Positions 19,846 through 31,778 are shown, counted from the first letter of the stretch. The stretch: DNA of 64,000 bases from Apricaphanius iberus (GCA_028564705.1 JAPXFQ010000364.1:1054001-1118000), one strand, 5' to 3'. Made by a program: numbers and translations. Notes: generated by a model not told the origin, from the letters alone.

Positions 19846-22283
19846 TTTTTGGATATAATATTCTAATTTTAAATGTGGCACATTCATTAGCTCTAAGTAA
19901 AAAAATAAATAAATTCCAAATTGGTTCAGGGTTGAAAACATCTGTCTCTGTGTAATTAATCTATAATCTACAAGGTGTTCCACCTAGCTTACTGTGTTAC
20001 TGAAATAAAAATGTGATTGAATGTGATTATATATTTAACTGTTCAAATGGCAAAAAACAAACAAAAAAACTTATCTGGAGATGAAAAGATAAAGAACTTT
20101 ATTTTGCAAGATAAAGTCATTGATATTTCTGCTCTAAAATTCCTTTAGATTACCTTTCATTTCTAGTACAATACAAATGTTATAGGGAAATTTGTACTAT
20201 GTCCCCTGGGATTTTTTTTAGAGCTGTCTGTTTATGCCACAGTGACCCTGAAATTGAAATTTTTAAGAAGATTTTATTTTCTGTAAGGACGGAAGATGCA
20301 AAACAGAACAGTAGAAAGTGTAACTGTTTATCAGGAATCACTCTCTTGGAGGATCTTTGAACAAATTTGTTTCTGCTTTCTTCACAAGTAAATGTGGCTT
20401 CCTTTTCTTGAGAAAATATATGTGAAGTAGTGTAAAAACAGATAATGGGAATGACTTTCCTTTTTTTAGAAGGAAAATAACTAATTATGCAGAAACCAAT
20501 ACAACTTTAAAGCGGTGTTTTGAAATTGAATTACCCAAGGTTCACATGGGTATACATTCATAAAAAAGACACAGATTTCCTGATGTAGCCATCCTTTACG
20601 CAAAAAAAGTATACGCATAATTAAAACATTTATTGCAGTAGCTGTATACCTGTAGAATAACAAGGATTAACTGTTTCAGTATTGGTGATGTCAAACACCC
20701 TCACAACTAATAAACATACTGCGATAAGCAAATCACTTCATCCCACTTAACATCTTTATATTGTGACATTAATGTGAAAGTGCTTTACAAACAGATTTAC
20801 TCTTTATGCACAACTCAACTCTACCCACCACTCCCATCTCAAAAAGAAAAAGACAAAGATGACAAATTTATTTTTATAAGTAATATCATGTAGCATGCTA
20901 TTCCATTGTGTATTTGCCATCCATGCTGTGAAAACCAACCCTTTCAGATGGTGAAATGACAAGTTATTGTGGTTAACACAGTCTGCCCATGCCTTTTTTT
21001 TGCTGTTGTTCTGTGACTTTATCTTGCACTTTATTTATTTAATTTTGGCAAACACTCAATGCATAAGGCATAGACCAGACCAGACCAGATTTCCTATAGC
21101 CAAAATGTTCTTGTCATTTGAATATGCAAAATTCAGTGTTTCAATAAACATCATGAAGGCACAGTGATTAAAGTGTTATCTTTACCTGTGTTTCCTTATG
21201 TATGGAAAATAATAGTCTGTGGAAATAATACATATATATATGTATATTTACATACATAGCTCAATAAATTGCAGGTACTACTGAGAGATTGCACTCAGTT
21301 AAATGACAAATTGAAATTGAAATCTATACAGTAAGATCAACCTTAGATAAAACATTTAGCCATTTACAAATATATTGCTATTTAATTGTACTAAACACTT
21401 TCAAAATCAGAGAGCTTTTAGAGCTTTTCAGCTTTATAATGCACATACTGAGCACTGACATCCTTCGTAAAGCTATTTTGTTTGTTTTGTTTCTTGTAAA
21501 AAGTAAAAAAAACATTTGCCTTTGAAATGTTACAGCACTTGAATTAAATTATTTGGGATACAGGTAACAAATAATGTGGCAAGAATTTTGAAAATGAAAA
21601 TTCAGAAAAAAAAATCCAGTTTTACTGTTGGGTAATATACAGTATTATATTGTAGATCTTTGTTCAGCTGAAATTCTCCAATCCTGATGAGATTCCCTTA
21701 TAATGAGAAAAGCGAACTTTCCTACACACTGTGAATATTACAGATACAATGATTGTGGTTAATAAGTATTATTTACAAACACAGAGACAGTGACAGAATA
21801 AACAAGTGTCCACAAACAAGTGTTATAGGAACAACACTTTCTTGAAATATAATTCAAATTTTCTTTGATTGTGTTGAATAATATACTCCCAAACAGCTCA
21901 ATAACAATCACACCACAGAGATCTGTATATATTGGTCTGTCAGTCATTTTCCCCCCTTCTTTTTCAGTTTTTAATGCAGGTCCTTTTTCCACATGTCCTC
22001 AAAAAAAGTGGACAGAAAAGGTAATTAATGGGAATCATAGCAAAAAAAGAAAAAAGCATTGTGTGGAGCTTTTGAATATTTTTACTGTGGAGAACTAAAG
22101 CATTAGCACTATTTTGAGCCCTACATAGTACATGTGGCTATTAGACTGCAGAAGCATCAACTCAAGTACATAAAATTGTGACAAGAAATAAACCAATGAA
22201 ACACAAGGTAAGCGCAGGTGAGGAGTATCACCTCTTTACTTTGTCCAGATCTAAAAATGTCTTGCAGCATATGAAAGTCAGTT
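19846..22283 (-). other. pcdh9 3' UTR and downstream flank; end not determined
   Basis: No coding sequence recognised. It lies directly downstream (minus strand) of the pcdh9 stop. Several minus-strand AATAAA words (plus TTTATT at about 20098, 20270, 20867 and 21030) could serve as poly(A) signals. The sequence alone does not say which, so the UTR length is unknown. Confidence 0.4.
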
Positions 22284-22654
22284 TTATAGCTGCTGGTCTT
22301 TTGGACTGTCTGGGCAGGATGCTGACTGGCAAGACTTCAGACTCACTAAAGGAATATCAGCCATGCTGCTGCTGGTGAAGTGTCCCTCCCCACTCCCAAA
22401 CTGCTTCCTGTCACCAAAATGCTCTGACCGTCCATTTTCATTTTTCCAGGTTCTGGACAGAGTGTGTCCGTTGAGGAGTTTTTCCTTCTGACCCCACTCC
22501 CGCTGAGAGCTAAAGCTAGACACAGGCGATTTATGGTGGTGGTATGATCCTAACGTGGGAGGCATCCAACAGTTATCTGAATGTCCCAGGACAAGGCACT
22601 CCTGTGTGCACATCTCTGTAGCTTCCACAAGGCCACGTGGTCCCAGGGGTCCAT
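22284..22654 (-). CDS. pcdh9: Protocadherin-9 C-terminal cytoplasmic exon (last coding exon)
   Basis: Delta-protocadherin homophilic adhesion receptor of the neuronal plasma membrane; only the end of its intracellular tail is here. The exon encodes 122 residues after a split first codon (bases AT; phase 1 acceptor) and then a TAA stop at 22284-22286. It reads [14 protein letters not shown], then [18 protein letters not shown], a block shared by PCDH9 and PCDH11. PCDH9-like segments follow: [37 protein letters not shown], and the ending SPKDQQL. From memory these match vertebrate PCDH9 order throughout. There are no cadherin repeats or transmembrane segment, which lie in upstream exons outside the window on the minus strand. 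The intron upstream must exceed 41 kb if no small exon was missed. A fish paralogue of pcdh9 is possible. Confidence 0.9.
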
Positions 22655-22670
22655 CTGAAAAACAAAATAG
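22655..22670 (-). promoter_or_regulatory. 3' splice acceptor of the pcdh9 last exon
   Basis: Minus-strand ctattttgtttttcag ends exactly before the exon. The pyrimidine tract and CAG fit a U2 acceptor and keep the PCDH9 frame. Confidence 0.85.
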
Positions 22671-22869
22671 TAAGATCCATATTGAATAACACTTTTAAGT
22701 GCATTATGGCATTTAATAGTAGTTAATTGTTCATGTCACAGAAGAAAATATCTTGACTAAACAAGTAAAACATTAAGAAAAAATATAAGAAGGTTGGAGT
22801 AAAAAAGGTAAGTCACGATATATTTATTCCATCAAAAAAGAAAAGAAGATAATAACAGTGTAATAGAAA
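22671..22869. other. Start of putative pcdh9 intron
   Basis: Short AT-rich spacer with no features, read as the end of the last pcdh9 intron. Confidence 0.5.
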
Positions 22870-23165
22870 CCGAACATAAACACAAATGTGGTGGTGGTAG
22901 TATAAGAGTCTGGAGTTGCTTTGGCAGGAAGACTACGATTGATGGAACCACAATTTGGAACCTCAAGCAGAAAATCCCAAATTCCCAAGCTCAACAGCCT
23001 GTCTCATACTGAATGTTTCAAAAATAGCAAAATAGGAGTGGCCTAGTCACTTAAAACAGACAGATGCTTTGGTGTAAATCTTAAACAGGCAGTTCATTCT
23101 GTAAAACGCCCCACTGAGCCTGAGTTAAAACAATTCTGCAATGAAAAGTGAGACAACACCTCCCA
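22870..23165 (+). pseudogene. Tc1-like transposase fragment
   Basis: The plus strand keeps the glycine-rich Tc1 block (CGGGSIRVWSCFG, about 22885-22925). After a deletion it keeps decayed sequence of the C-terminal part (tcttaaacaggcagttcatt; 'gagttaaaacaattctgcaa'). I recall both as standard pieces of a fish Tc1 family. Stops and gaps show it is dead. No terminal repeats found. Confidence 0.7.
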
Positions 23166-23199
23166 CTTATAAAACTGTGAAAAAATCATTATTAGTTAT

Positions 23200-23490
23200 T
23201 GTTAATAAATTACCATTAATTGTATAGCGCTTTACTTAGTCCCTATAGATCTCAAAGCACTTCACACTACATACAGTGATGGCAAGCTACACTGTAGTTA
23301 CAGCTGCCCTGACAGAGTTGAGGCTGCCAGACACTGGTTTTACCAGGCTCTCTGGCCACCACCAGTGGGTAGGTGGGTGAAGTGTCTTGCCCAAAGACAT
23401 AACGACCAAGACCGATGGATCATGAACTCAAACCAGCAACCCTCTAAACACAAGAAGAACTTCTGATGCCTGAGCCACAGTCACTCAATT
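23200..23490. repeat. SINE-like teleost interspersed repeat
   Basis: Contains gcgctttacttagtccctat, 'cacttcacactaca', 'ggtgggtgaagtgtcttgcc' and a minus-strand box B-like word (gaactcaaaccagcaacc). From recall this is a widespread fish repeat ending in a tRNA-like segment. Exact family not named. Confidence 0.55.
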
Positions 23491-25414
23491 ACAAATGTTG
23501 AATTGGTGTAATCAGGTAGTTAGAAGGCTAAAAATGAACATATTTTTACATCAGAACACTGTGGTTTCAAAAGCCTTTTAAGAAAAATAAGTGAACTAAA
23601 ACTTGAAAACTTTTTTTAAAATAATGATTTATTAAGGTTCACTTTGTCTTACATGAAATAGTTTGATGATCTAAAGCATTTACGTGGGACAAAAAATCTA
23701 GAACAGAAGCAAATTCTTATTCACCACAATGTAAACCATTAATGACATATTCCAAAAAACCTTTTGTATTCTTGTAATCACTAAAGTACATATTACAGCT
23801 ATGCAGCTGAAATTGCAATACTTATAGTATAACAAACATATGCTGAGGTTGTTGCAGTAATCCAAACTGTAAAAATATAAAAATGAAAATGGCAATTCAT
23901 TAACACTTCACAGCATTTATTAATGTGTGTGGACTCAAACAAGATTTCTGATACGGCAGTTCAACTACATTTAATCATGTTATTGTGGGCACCTTCCACA
24001 CAAACTTTGCTTTTCCTTCTGGCTCATTAAGTTTATGTGTAATTTAAATAATTGTTTCTCATCTGAGTCATTTTACTGAATCCCCAAATCTATATAGCAT
24101 TCGAAATGCTCAGAATTTCTCCCTACCTGTCAGGACTATTGAGATAATACAAAAGTATATATTATACATATATAATATATATATATAATATATTAAGAAC
24201 ATCATCATCAACTCCACTGAGATGACCTGCTTGAATCCTGGAGTTTGGTTTTGCAAAAGCAGAAGGAATCAGTTATGTCTGTGCCTAAGAGATAGACACT
24301 TACAATTAATATGTGGAATCGAGCACATATAATTGCATAGAGAACTGCAAGGAGTAGTGATGCATTGTCTCCAAGTGAAGGCAGGATTCATTCCTCAAAC
24401 AAGGATAAAGATTGCTGAGCGGACATCTTAGGAGTTGTTAGAGAAAGGAGATTGCAAAGAAAGGAGGGGGTGTGATCATGTTCAGGATGTGCAGTGAAGA
24501 GCACAGAATCTACTACTACAGACCTGCAATTTATGTGACATTTAGCTTTTTTCCGTTGGTAGATAAATGGCTACGTTGAAGGCATCACAGCATCATGATG
24601 TCATTGATGACATTTCCTGAAACTCACAATACTTGGAAAAGAATGGAACATGAATAGTTCATACATCAGAGTATATACCTGTTTGCAGCATCACTATATT
24701 GTGTATTTATTATCAACTTTCAAAACTACGAGGTCTTTAGTTCCCTTTGCTACTTCAAAATTAGCTAGTGATTATCAAGGGCACATTGTGCTTTCCTATT
24801 TCCCTGGTGTGATAAAAATTAACATTTGCATGTAGACAATCAGTGCCCCAGTGGGCAGCTGAGAATAATCTGAATCAACCTCTTTCGCTGGTGATCAGTC
24901 CATACCTTCTCATTTAGAAAATGCACATATAAACCTTGATTAAAAGGAGAATTGAGACAATTAACTGAAATGATTCAAAATCTATACACGGACAGAGCAG
25001 AGCAGAGCAGCAAATTTACACAGTCCTAACCCAACAGATTGATGTGTTCCTGATGCTGTTTCCTGTTCCTGAAACATGTTTTGCAGCCTTTTTTCAAAAA
25101 GAAAAAAAATCTCAGTTTTTTCAAACTAGAGATCAAACAGCCTTATTTTGCCAAATGTTTGGATATAAAAAAATTTTAAACTCACCAAAGTTATTAGAGA
25201 CCGATGTCATTTATGAAATGTTTCGGTCAGGTTTTAGACAATGTATCTGCAGTAAGACACTCTGCCTACTTGCCACTCTTTCCCTACTTATTTCTGTAGT
25301 GAGGAATTAGATTATCATTCTGAATACTTGTCTAAAGCTGGACAAACAGATAAATGTTACTAGGGCCATGTTTCCCCAAATACTATTACTTATCATTACT
25401 GAAGTGAAGCTCTA
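23491..25414. other. No gene; putative pcdh9 intron
   Basis: AT-rich DNA. A small TA microsatellite lies at about 24163-24195. No coding exon or element end recognised. Confidence 0.5.
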
Positions 25415-25750
25415 TCTCTCTTGAGGATCTCAACAAGGTTGTTCATGCATTTAAAACCTGTCTCTCCTTCACTTTTGTAATTGCATGTTAGTTTAAAACA
25501 GTCATCCTTGCAGCACTTACAAATAGTTCAGAATGTTGCAGCTCATTTCTAGCTCGTACAAAGAAGCAGGACCACATAGCTCCATCACACTTTTTTTGTT
25601 TTATATATTGAATGATCTAGCCCCATCCTATCGTTTAACTCTACTCAAGTTCCACACAACTTTGAGAGCACTCCGGTCAACCAGCATGACAGATGATAGG
25701 CATGATTGGGGCATGGCAATTCAAAGAAGGCGCAGCTGGGAATGACTTTG
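25415..25750 (+). pseudogene. L2-like LINE reverse transcriptase C-terminal fragment
   Basis: Plus-strand translations give decayed versions of the L2/CR1 segments 'LxKVIHAF', 'LQIVQNVAA', 'LNDLAPSYR' and 'TLRALRST', in the expected order but in different frames. Such blocks follow the RT palm domain in these elements. The copy is short, has stops and lacks any YADD motif. Confidence 0.7.
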
Positions 25751-26176
25751 TATAACTGCTTGGAAAGCGTACCTGTACATTTAAGCGAGATACCTTGTTG
25801 TCCATGCTACGACCAAGAACCATTTTGGTCATAGCATACACATATCTTTTGCAGTGCTTTTAAGGAAAAATGACAAACATTAAACCCATGTGAGTAACCA
25901 TTTCCTGTCTTTGCCTTTTGATGATTTAGATTTTATTCCACTGTCTAATAGAACCAGCATACTGCAGTAAATATTTATTATATTTAATTGCTCCTTTTCT
26001 CAAATGACAAAAACCAACAGAGTGATGGATTTTTGGTTTGCTGAAAGTGAAAATAGATAACATATTTCCCAGTCTGCACAGTGTGTTTGGGCATACATTT
26101 ATTATTTTTTTAAATTAAAATGTATATAGTAACTAGAAAATTTCAGGAAATTTAGAGAAGGGACGGCCACGGTGTG
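25751..26176. other. No gene; AT-rich spacer
   Basis: Nothing recognised. A short G+C-richer lead-in (gggacggccacggtg) precedes the tandem array. Confidence 0.4.
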
Positions 26177-26590
26177 CATGCTAATGCTAACTAGCATGCT
26201 AATGCTAATGTTAGCTAACATGTTGGCATTACTATAAACCCATTCAGTACCAAAATATAGTCAAAAAGCTCAAATTAGCTAAAATGCTAACAACAGCTAG
26301 CATGCTAATGCTAACTAGCATGCTAATGCTAGCTAACATGTTGGCAATACTATAAACCCATTCAGTAAAAAAATATAGTCAAAAAGCTAAAATTAGCTAA
26401 AATGCTAACAACAGCTAGCATGCTAATGCTAACTATCATGCTAATGCTAGCTAACATGTTGGCATTACTATAATCCCATTCAGTACAAAAATATAGTCAA
26501 AAAGCTAAAATTAGCTAAAATGCTAACAACAGCTAGCATGATAATGCTAACTAGCATGCTAATGCTAGCTAACATGTTGTCATTAGTATT
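26177..26590. repeat. Tandem array, 118-bp unit, about 3.4 copies
   Basis: Units start catgctaatgctaactagca (one or two variants) at 26177, 26301, 26419 and 26537. Later spacings are exactly 118 bp; the first unit is 124 because of a 6-bp expansion. Each unit holds self-complementary words (gctagc, agctaacatg/catgct) and a constant middle with aaaatatagtcaaaaagct. The last unit breaks off at about 26580. Confidence 0.92.
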
Positions 26591-26694
26591 AGTAGGATTA
26601 GTATGAAAATATACTGGAAAAGCTGAAATCAACTAAAATGCATACAAGTGCAATGTAGTACTGTGTATAACATAGGGATTTTGGTTCCAGCTTT

Positions 26695-27010
26695 CAAACA
26701 AGAAAAAAAAAAAATTTGCTCCCCCTGGGATTCAAACCCACTACCTCTTGCATTGTATTCCTGTTCCTTAACAGTTACACTACAACATCAGTTATACAGC
26801 ATTGAGTTTTAGGCCATATGATCTGTTGTCTCGTCTCCCAGTTCAGCTTTCAGCAAAGAAAAATTATTTGCTGCTCGCTCCTGGATTTGAACCCAGTACC
26901 TCTGGGATGCAAACCCTCTTCCTTAACCACTACGCCATCCGAACATACATACAACATTGAGTTTTAGGCCATATGTTCTGTTGTCTCCTCTCCATGTTCA
27001 GAGTGTTAAA
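26695..27010 (-). repeat. Two tandem tRNA-like SINE-type units
   Basis: Two diverged copies of a ~155-bp unit, each beginning with an A-rich run. Each has, on the minus strand, a box A-like GTAGTG(T/G) word, a box B-like GGTTYRAATCC word (plus 26728-26740 and 26883-26896), and a shared tail cattgagttttaggccatat. The second copy reads like a tRNA (ggcgtagtggttaagg ... gggttcaaatcc). No acceptor-stem pairing was seen, so these are tRNA-derived repeats, not tRNA genes. Confidence 0.7.
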
Positions 27011-27015
27011 CAGCT

Positions 27016-27560
27016 GCGAACGAACCTTTCCCATTCGAAAACTATAGCAGCTATCAGGAAAATTATTGGAGTGTTAGCGATATTTATCCTTTGTGTTCAA
27101 TTATTTCAAAGCACAACTCTCTATCTTATTCACAGATGAAATGGTACAGGCAGACAGGGGGACTGAGAAAGACAGAGACATGGTCAGAAAGACAAAGACA
27201 GATGGACTGACACATGGACTTGTTTGTAGTACTTCTCTCTATAGTACTGCATAGCATAACCTGTGTTTAAGTGGGGTTTAATAGGCCTTCAATGTGTATA
27301 TACTGTGGAATGAACTTTAGTGAACTCTGATCAAAGGTGCTCCGTTTCCCCAGCAACAAGTGTGAGTGAAAATTGCAGCAGGTGCAAACACTTAAGATGA
27401 TTAAGAGCTTAGATTTAGACTTTTTCATAAAAAAGTGCGCCGAACAAATCGTTCCCATTCGAAAACCGTACAAGGTATCGGAAAAATTCTTGAAGTGTGA
27501 GCGAGATGTATCATTTCTCTTCGTTCATGCCAAAGCAGAAGTCTCTATCTTATTCACAGT
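27016..27560. repeat. Diverged duplicated module
   Basis: 27016-27135 and 27438-27560 share cccattcgaaaac, '(a)gctatcagg/ggtatcgg', a spacer and ctctatcttattcacag. They are 422 bp apart. A third partial match (aaaaccgtaacagctatcg) lies at 27938. The copies are too diverged for a recent tandem event. The class is unknown. Confidence 0.6.
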
Positions 27561-28284
27561 CCGAGAGGGAGCGAGAGAAAAATGACTAAGAACATCTCTC
27601 TGGCTGAGATAATCCTGACCAGCCACAATGATAAATTATAGGAGAAAAGCCCTAAAACTGGGTTCCACTTTGAGCGATCTAGAGCTCGCTGAGAGAAAAC
27701 CGTGCGACATAGGGAAATTTTGAAATGATCCTGAGAATCACAAAGGGCGGCTCTATTTCATGACCGAAAATCATGTCACTAGTGCGAAATATGTGGCCGT
27801 GACGTCGAGTTAAATTTTTATGAGGACCTTCCAAAAGTTCATCACTCCACACTCTGCTTAACGAGCTGCTCCACTCTAAAAATGTCGATTTGGGGCAAAC
27901 TTTGGGTCGAACAAAGTCAAATTGTGACAAAACCGTAACAGCTATCGACATGCGGTCTTCAATGCTGAACACAGCACGGACGTGGCTACAATCTGGATTT
28001 CGAATGGTGTTGCTAAGTTATTGTATGGCTACACAGTAAATCTTCAAAAATAGTGGATTTTTCATGATTTTGGGCCGTTTTTCCATTCATTTCCAATGGG
28101 TGTTTTTGGGGGTGGTTCTTCGCTAATTACGTCGCCATGGTAACTCCAATCGCCAATAAAAGTAATAGCACACCTCACACGATCGAGCCGGTCGTTTTGA
28201 TGTATATATTGTGGGGGTGCACGCTACGGTACGACCCGCATTAACGGTGAAAGAATAAAGAGTCCGTTTAGAAGTGAATAGTAA
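27561..28284. other. Unassigned CpG-containing repeat-like block
   Basis: It has more CpG than its flanks and no recognisable gene; the 97-codon minus frame (27679-27972) has no known motif. It contains the third copy of the 27016 module. It leads straight into the foldback at 28285. Confidence 0.35.
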
Positions 28285-28380
28285 TAAGGGACTGCCCATG
28301 CAATTGCATGGAGGCAGTGCAATACATTGCTTTGCAATGGATTTGCACTGCCTCCATGCATTGCATTGGGCCGTCCCTTA
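28285..28380. repeat. 96-bp near-perfect foldback (inverted repeat)
   Basis: The left arm starts taagggactgcccatgcaat. The right arm ends ggccgtccctta. The arms pair almost entirely around a small centre (attgctttgcaat). The words gcatggaggcagtgcaa and ttgcactgcctccatgc are exact complements. Ends read TAA/TTA, so a 3-bp target duplication cannot be told from the repeat itself. It fits a small MITE or foldback element. Confidence 0.88.
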
Positions 28381-30534
28381 ATAAAAAAAGCATCAGATAT
28401 TTTTTTCCATCTATGATATTAATACAATTCCACTACCAAATTTAACTAAAAACAATGCTATTTGTATTTAAGTCCAAAATAAAAACATAAATAACCCTAA
28501 ATTTGAGCAGCATTTCCTCACTAAAGACATAACCCTTTCCTATTTTGTATGTCTAGACAAAATGATTTACAAATTGTTTAGTGTTGTTTGTCATTGCATA
28601 GCCTGTTGCTAACAGCTCCTACATTACAGAAGTAGTTCTTCCCTTAACACTTGCGCACGCATACACACATTTGATAAGCACAAGCAAATAGCCGGTGGCT
28701 GGTGTTTGGTGCAGAGCCCCTGAGTGCTTTAAATAACATTGAGGCACAGGTGTTGAGGAATGCAAGAGATTCAGTTGTGTGTCAGATGGTGCTGACTTTT
28801 GCTTACAGCACTGTGCAAATAATGCAGAAGTCCACAAAGACAGATACCTTAAAGACAGAGAAACCATTAGACTGTTTTGTGATGCAGTGCTAATAGGATA
28901 TGCTGGAGGCTGTCTGGTTATAATTCTGCAGGAGATGTGGAATAAATGTGGGCCATGAGGAATAGCCACCTAACGATGGACACTTTGACCAAGCAGCATT
29001 TGCAAACCTTTCTTTTTGTCCTCCTACTCAGCATCAACAGAGCACAGATTTTACGGAGGAGGAGGAAACAAAGCTCAATGTTGACCAGAGGATTTTTCTA
29101 ACTATAAGGGATTGTACTTGCTTTACTCTTCTGGCTATCACTAATGAGATAACGTTTGGCTAATTAATTGGATGCACACTATCAGCACTGATGTGCCAGT
29201 CCTACACCAGCAGCAGCCTTCAGAAAGTCAAGAGGGAATGTGAGGAGTGGGTGTGTGAGAGTGATTGAGTGTGGGGGGAGTTAGTGTCCATAGGGCTTGT
29301 TTATTTATCCATGCTGTTAAGCATGCCCAGATGTTGTTATTTGGGGATAAATGCAGCTTTGTTTTACTCCAGCACTGAGGCTTAAAAGTACCATACCAGT
29401 GTCTCCAGCTGGTGCTCAAAACCCCTCCAGATACGTCTGGGAGATTAAGTTTCATGCCTTAAAGCTGCGTTCCTTATGACCCTTCGATTCTTCTCAGTAC
29501 ACCCTAAACACATTTAATGTCAATCCATTACCATGCAAACAACGGCATATAATGATATACCCTATTATAAAGATGCCCTGCAAATAGATCTGGTTCACGT
29601 CAGCAGCACAAATATCACTAACAGCTTGGGAAAACGTGTGAGCAGTGTCCAACAAGGCATAGAATTACAACTCTATACAGCTCTGCAAATGAAAAAAAGA
29701 AAGGAAAAAGAAAATACGAAAAGCAGCCTGTGATCTACAGTAAAGGCGATCTGGTGCTGGATAGATATAATAGTGAGCGGAGCAGAACAGAGCAACATGC
29801 TGGATGCATTCTCCTGAGAATAGCAGTCTGGCTGATGGATCCTTTCTTGTGTTCCCTTTGAGGCCAGGCAGCAGCTTCTCATGAGAGGACATCAAGGGCA
29901 GGAGGGAGTCAAAATAGAAAATGAAGACAAAGCTTGAGTTTCAGAGAAAAGGGTGGTTAAATAAAAAAATAAGGATCAGGCAAATTTAAAACGAAGAAAA
30001 AAAGAGAAGTGAAGGTAGAAAAACCGAAAACGTTAAGAGTGTGAGAAAGGAATATAATTTACATAATTTACACGATCACTGATAAACATTACTGTATTAG
30101 ACATCACTCAATGCTATTATTGGATCAATTTATATTTTAAATATTCAAATGAATTTACCCTCTTGGAAGCACACATTTAATGTTAAAAGTAAAACATCTA
30201 TAACAAAATCACTTGGTCAAAATCACTTTAGTTTTTGGTATAAATTGTTGAGTTTCTTGGCAGTATTTCTAAAAAAATAAAACTATAATTTGCATGTTCA
30301 AGCTTATTACTTTTTATCAAAAACATGATAAGTAAATGAAATACATTAAAATCGATGTGTGAAAAAAATTGGGAAAGTAAACACTATCAACTTTATATTA
30401 ATTTTGTTGTTTTAGCACTTAAGTCTTTGACATGAGAAACATTTTATTTTATTAAATATTTTTATTCCACTTTTTCTTTCCATTATTGATCAGTGTTACT
30501 ACCTAAGTCCAGTCCTGGGTCTTGCTCTCCTTCT
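28381..30534. other. No gene; putative pcdh9 intron
   Basis: Mixed composition. Frames of 60-116 codons (for example 28619-28969 minus) lack recognisable motifs and splice context. No element ends seen. Confidence 0.5.
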
Positions 30535-30770
30535 GCCAATCCCAGGAGGGCCTGCATCGAAGCTCAGGCCTCCTTCATGCTTGAGGACTGAGCAGGCCCT
30601 TCTTTTCACCTGAAGGGGCAATCTCCACACAGAAAGGCCCTTTCGCCATGATATGGAGGAATAAACACACCCTCAGCACCCACCGCGTCCCCAGATGGAA
30701 TCAAACTGCTGTGGGAATCGCAGCTGTGAGGTGAGCTGCGCTACCAGCTAAGCCAACGTGGTCCTCCATT
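30535..30770 (-). repeat. tRNA-derived SINE
   Basis: On the minus strand the head reads like a tRNA: box A TGGCTTAGCTGGT (plus 30743-30755) and box B GTTTGATTCC (plus 30698-30707). A tRNA-unrelated body follows toward lower coordinates. No tail repeat or target duplication was located. The G+C is clearly higher than the flanks. Confidence 0.7.
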
Positions 30771-30975
30771 TTAAAGTAATGTGCAGAACTGCAGCCTATT
30801 AGCTGATTAGCTTACCACGGTTTGAATGTGGTCTGATAGTTCATCTTTGTATTAACAATAAAGATGATATTTGACTGAGAATATCAGATAATGCATCAAT
30901 TTAATTTCTATACCTTTTAACCCTTCTTGGAAGGGTCTGCTGAACAACTACATTAACCATTGGTAAGGTAAACCT

Positions 30976-31022
30976 TGCACAGGTCACGAGTACATCACAG
31001 AACAACACAACGTCACACGACC

Positions 31023-31054
<32 letters not shown>

Positions 31055-31250
31055 CTTCTCATACCTTAGGCAACTTATAGACTTTTTTTGTTTGATTCTG
31101 AGAGTAAGCGGAAGTACCTGGAGAAAACCTATGTATCCAATGGGCGAATATCTAAACTCCTTGTAGAAAAAGCCCAGACTGGATTCAAACCATTGAATTT
31201 CTACCTTCTCGGTGCAAGGGAACAGTGCTAACATGTGCACTGTTCAACCC
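30976..31250 (-). mobile_element. LINE 3'-region copy with internal CA microsatellite
   Basis: It aligns by eye with the 62.26-62.47 kb copy: gagagtaagcggaagtacct, 'ggagaaaacctatgtatcc', 'aatgggcgaatatctaaactcc', 'gactggattcaaacc'. A pure CA run (31026-31054) occupies the place of the element's own short CACACACTCACA stretch. Degenerate and without coding. Confidence 0.65.
31026..31054. repeat. CA microsatellite
   Basis: About 14 CA units inside the LINE-derived copy. Confidence 0.95.
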
Positions 31251-31778
31251 TGAGATAATATAGTAAAATGTTATTCTCATTATAACTAATAAGTATGGTT
31301 CCATCATGATTTACTAATGAGAAAGTCGTATAGTTTATTTTAAGATTTTCTGATACATTCTAAAAAGTTTTAAAGTGAGGACTCATGTTTTCTGTAGTCA
31401 CAACTTTTTTCTCAATAAAGGGAACAATCACTTTAGAATTTCATACAAGAAGGTGAATTACTTGAATATTTTATTAAAAATTAGTAAAGTAACACAGAAA
31501 ATTAATTAAGTGTTGGAAGAGTCAATAAAAGCCCTATTTTAACATTAAAAACTAGCATATTTCTGAGAGTGTTTAATGATTTTTTTCAAATAATATTTTG
31601 TTTTCTCTATTTACTCTTCTGTAGTAAATGAGTCAAAGTAATGCTTTACCTATATCAGCAGTCACACTATTTTCTGTATTACTTTGTATGCTATCTGTCC
31701 AAAGAAAATATATTATGTGATTTAAATGTGAGGAAATAAAGTGCATTTTTTAAATACAGTTAGCTCTTGTCATGTCTT
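31251..31778. other. No gene; AT-rich spacer
   Basis: Nothing recognised. Confidence 0.4.

Noticed and set aside
26177..26590. CRISPR-like array
   Set aside because: The whole 118-bp unit repeats with no unique spacers, and the setting is a vertebrate genome. It is a minisatellite.
27679..27972. 97-codon minus-strand ORF
   Set aside because: It lies in a repeat-like block with internal duplicated modules. No motif recognised.
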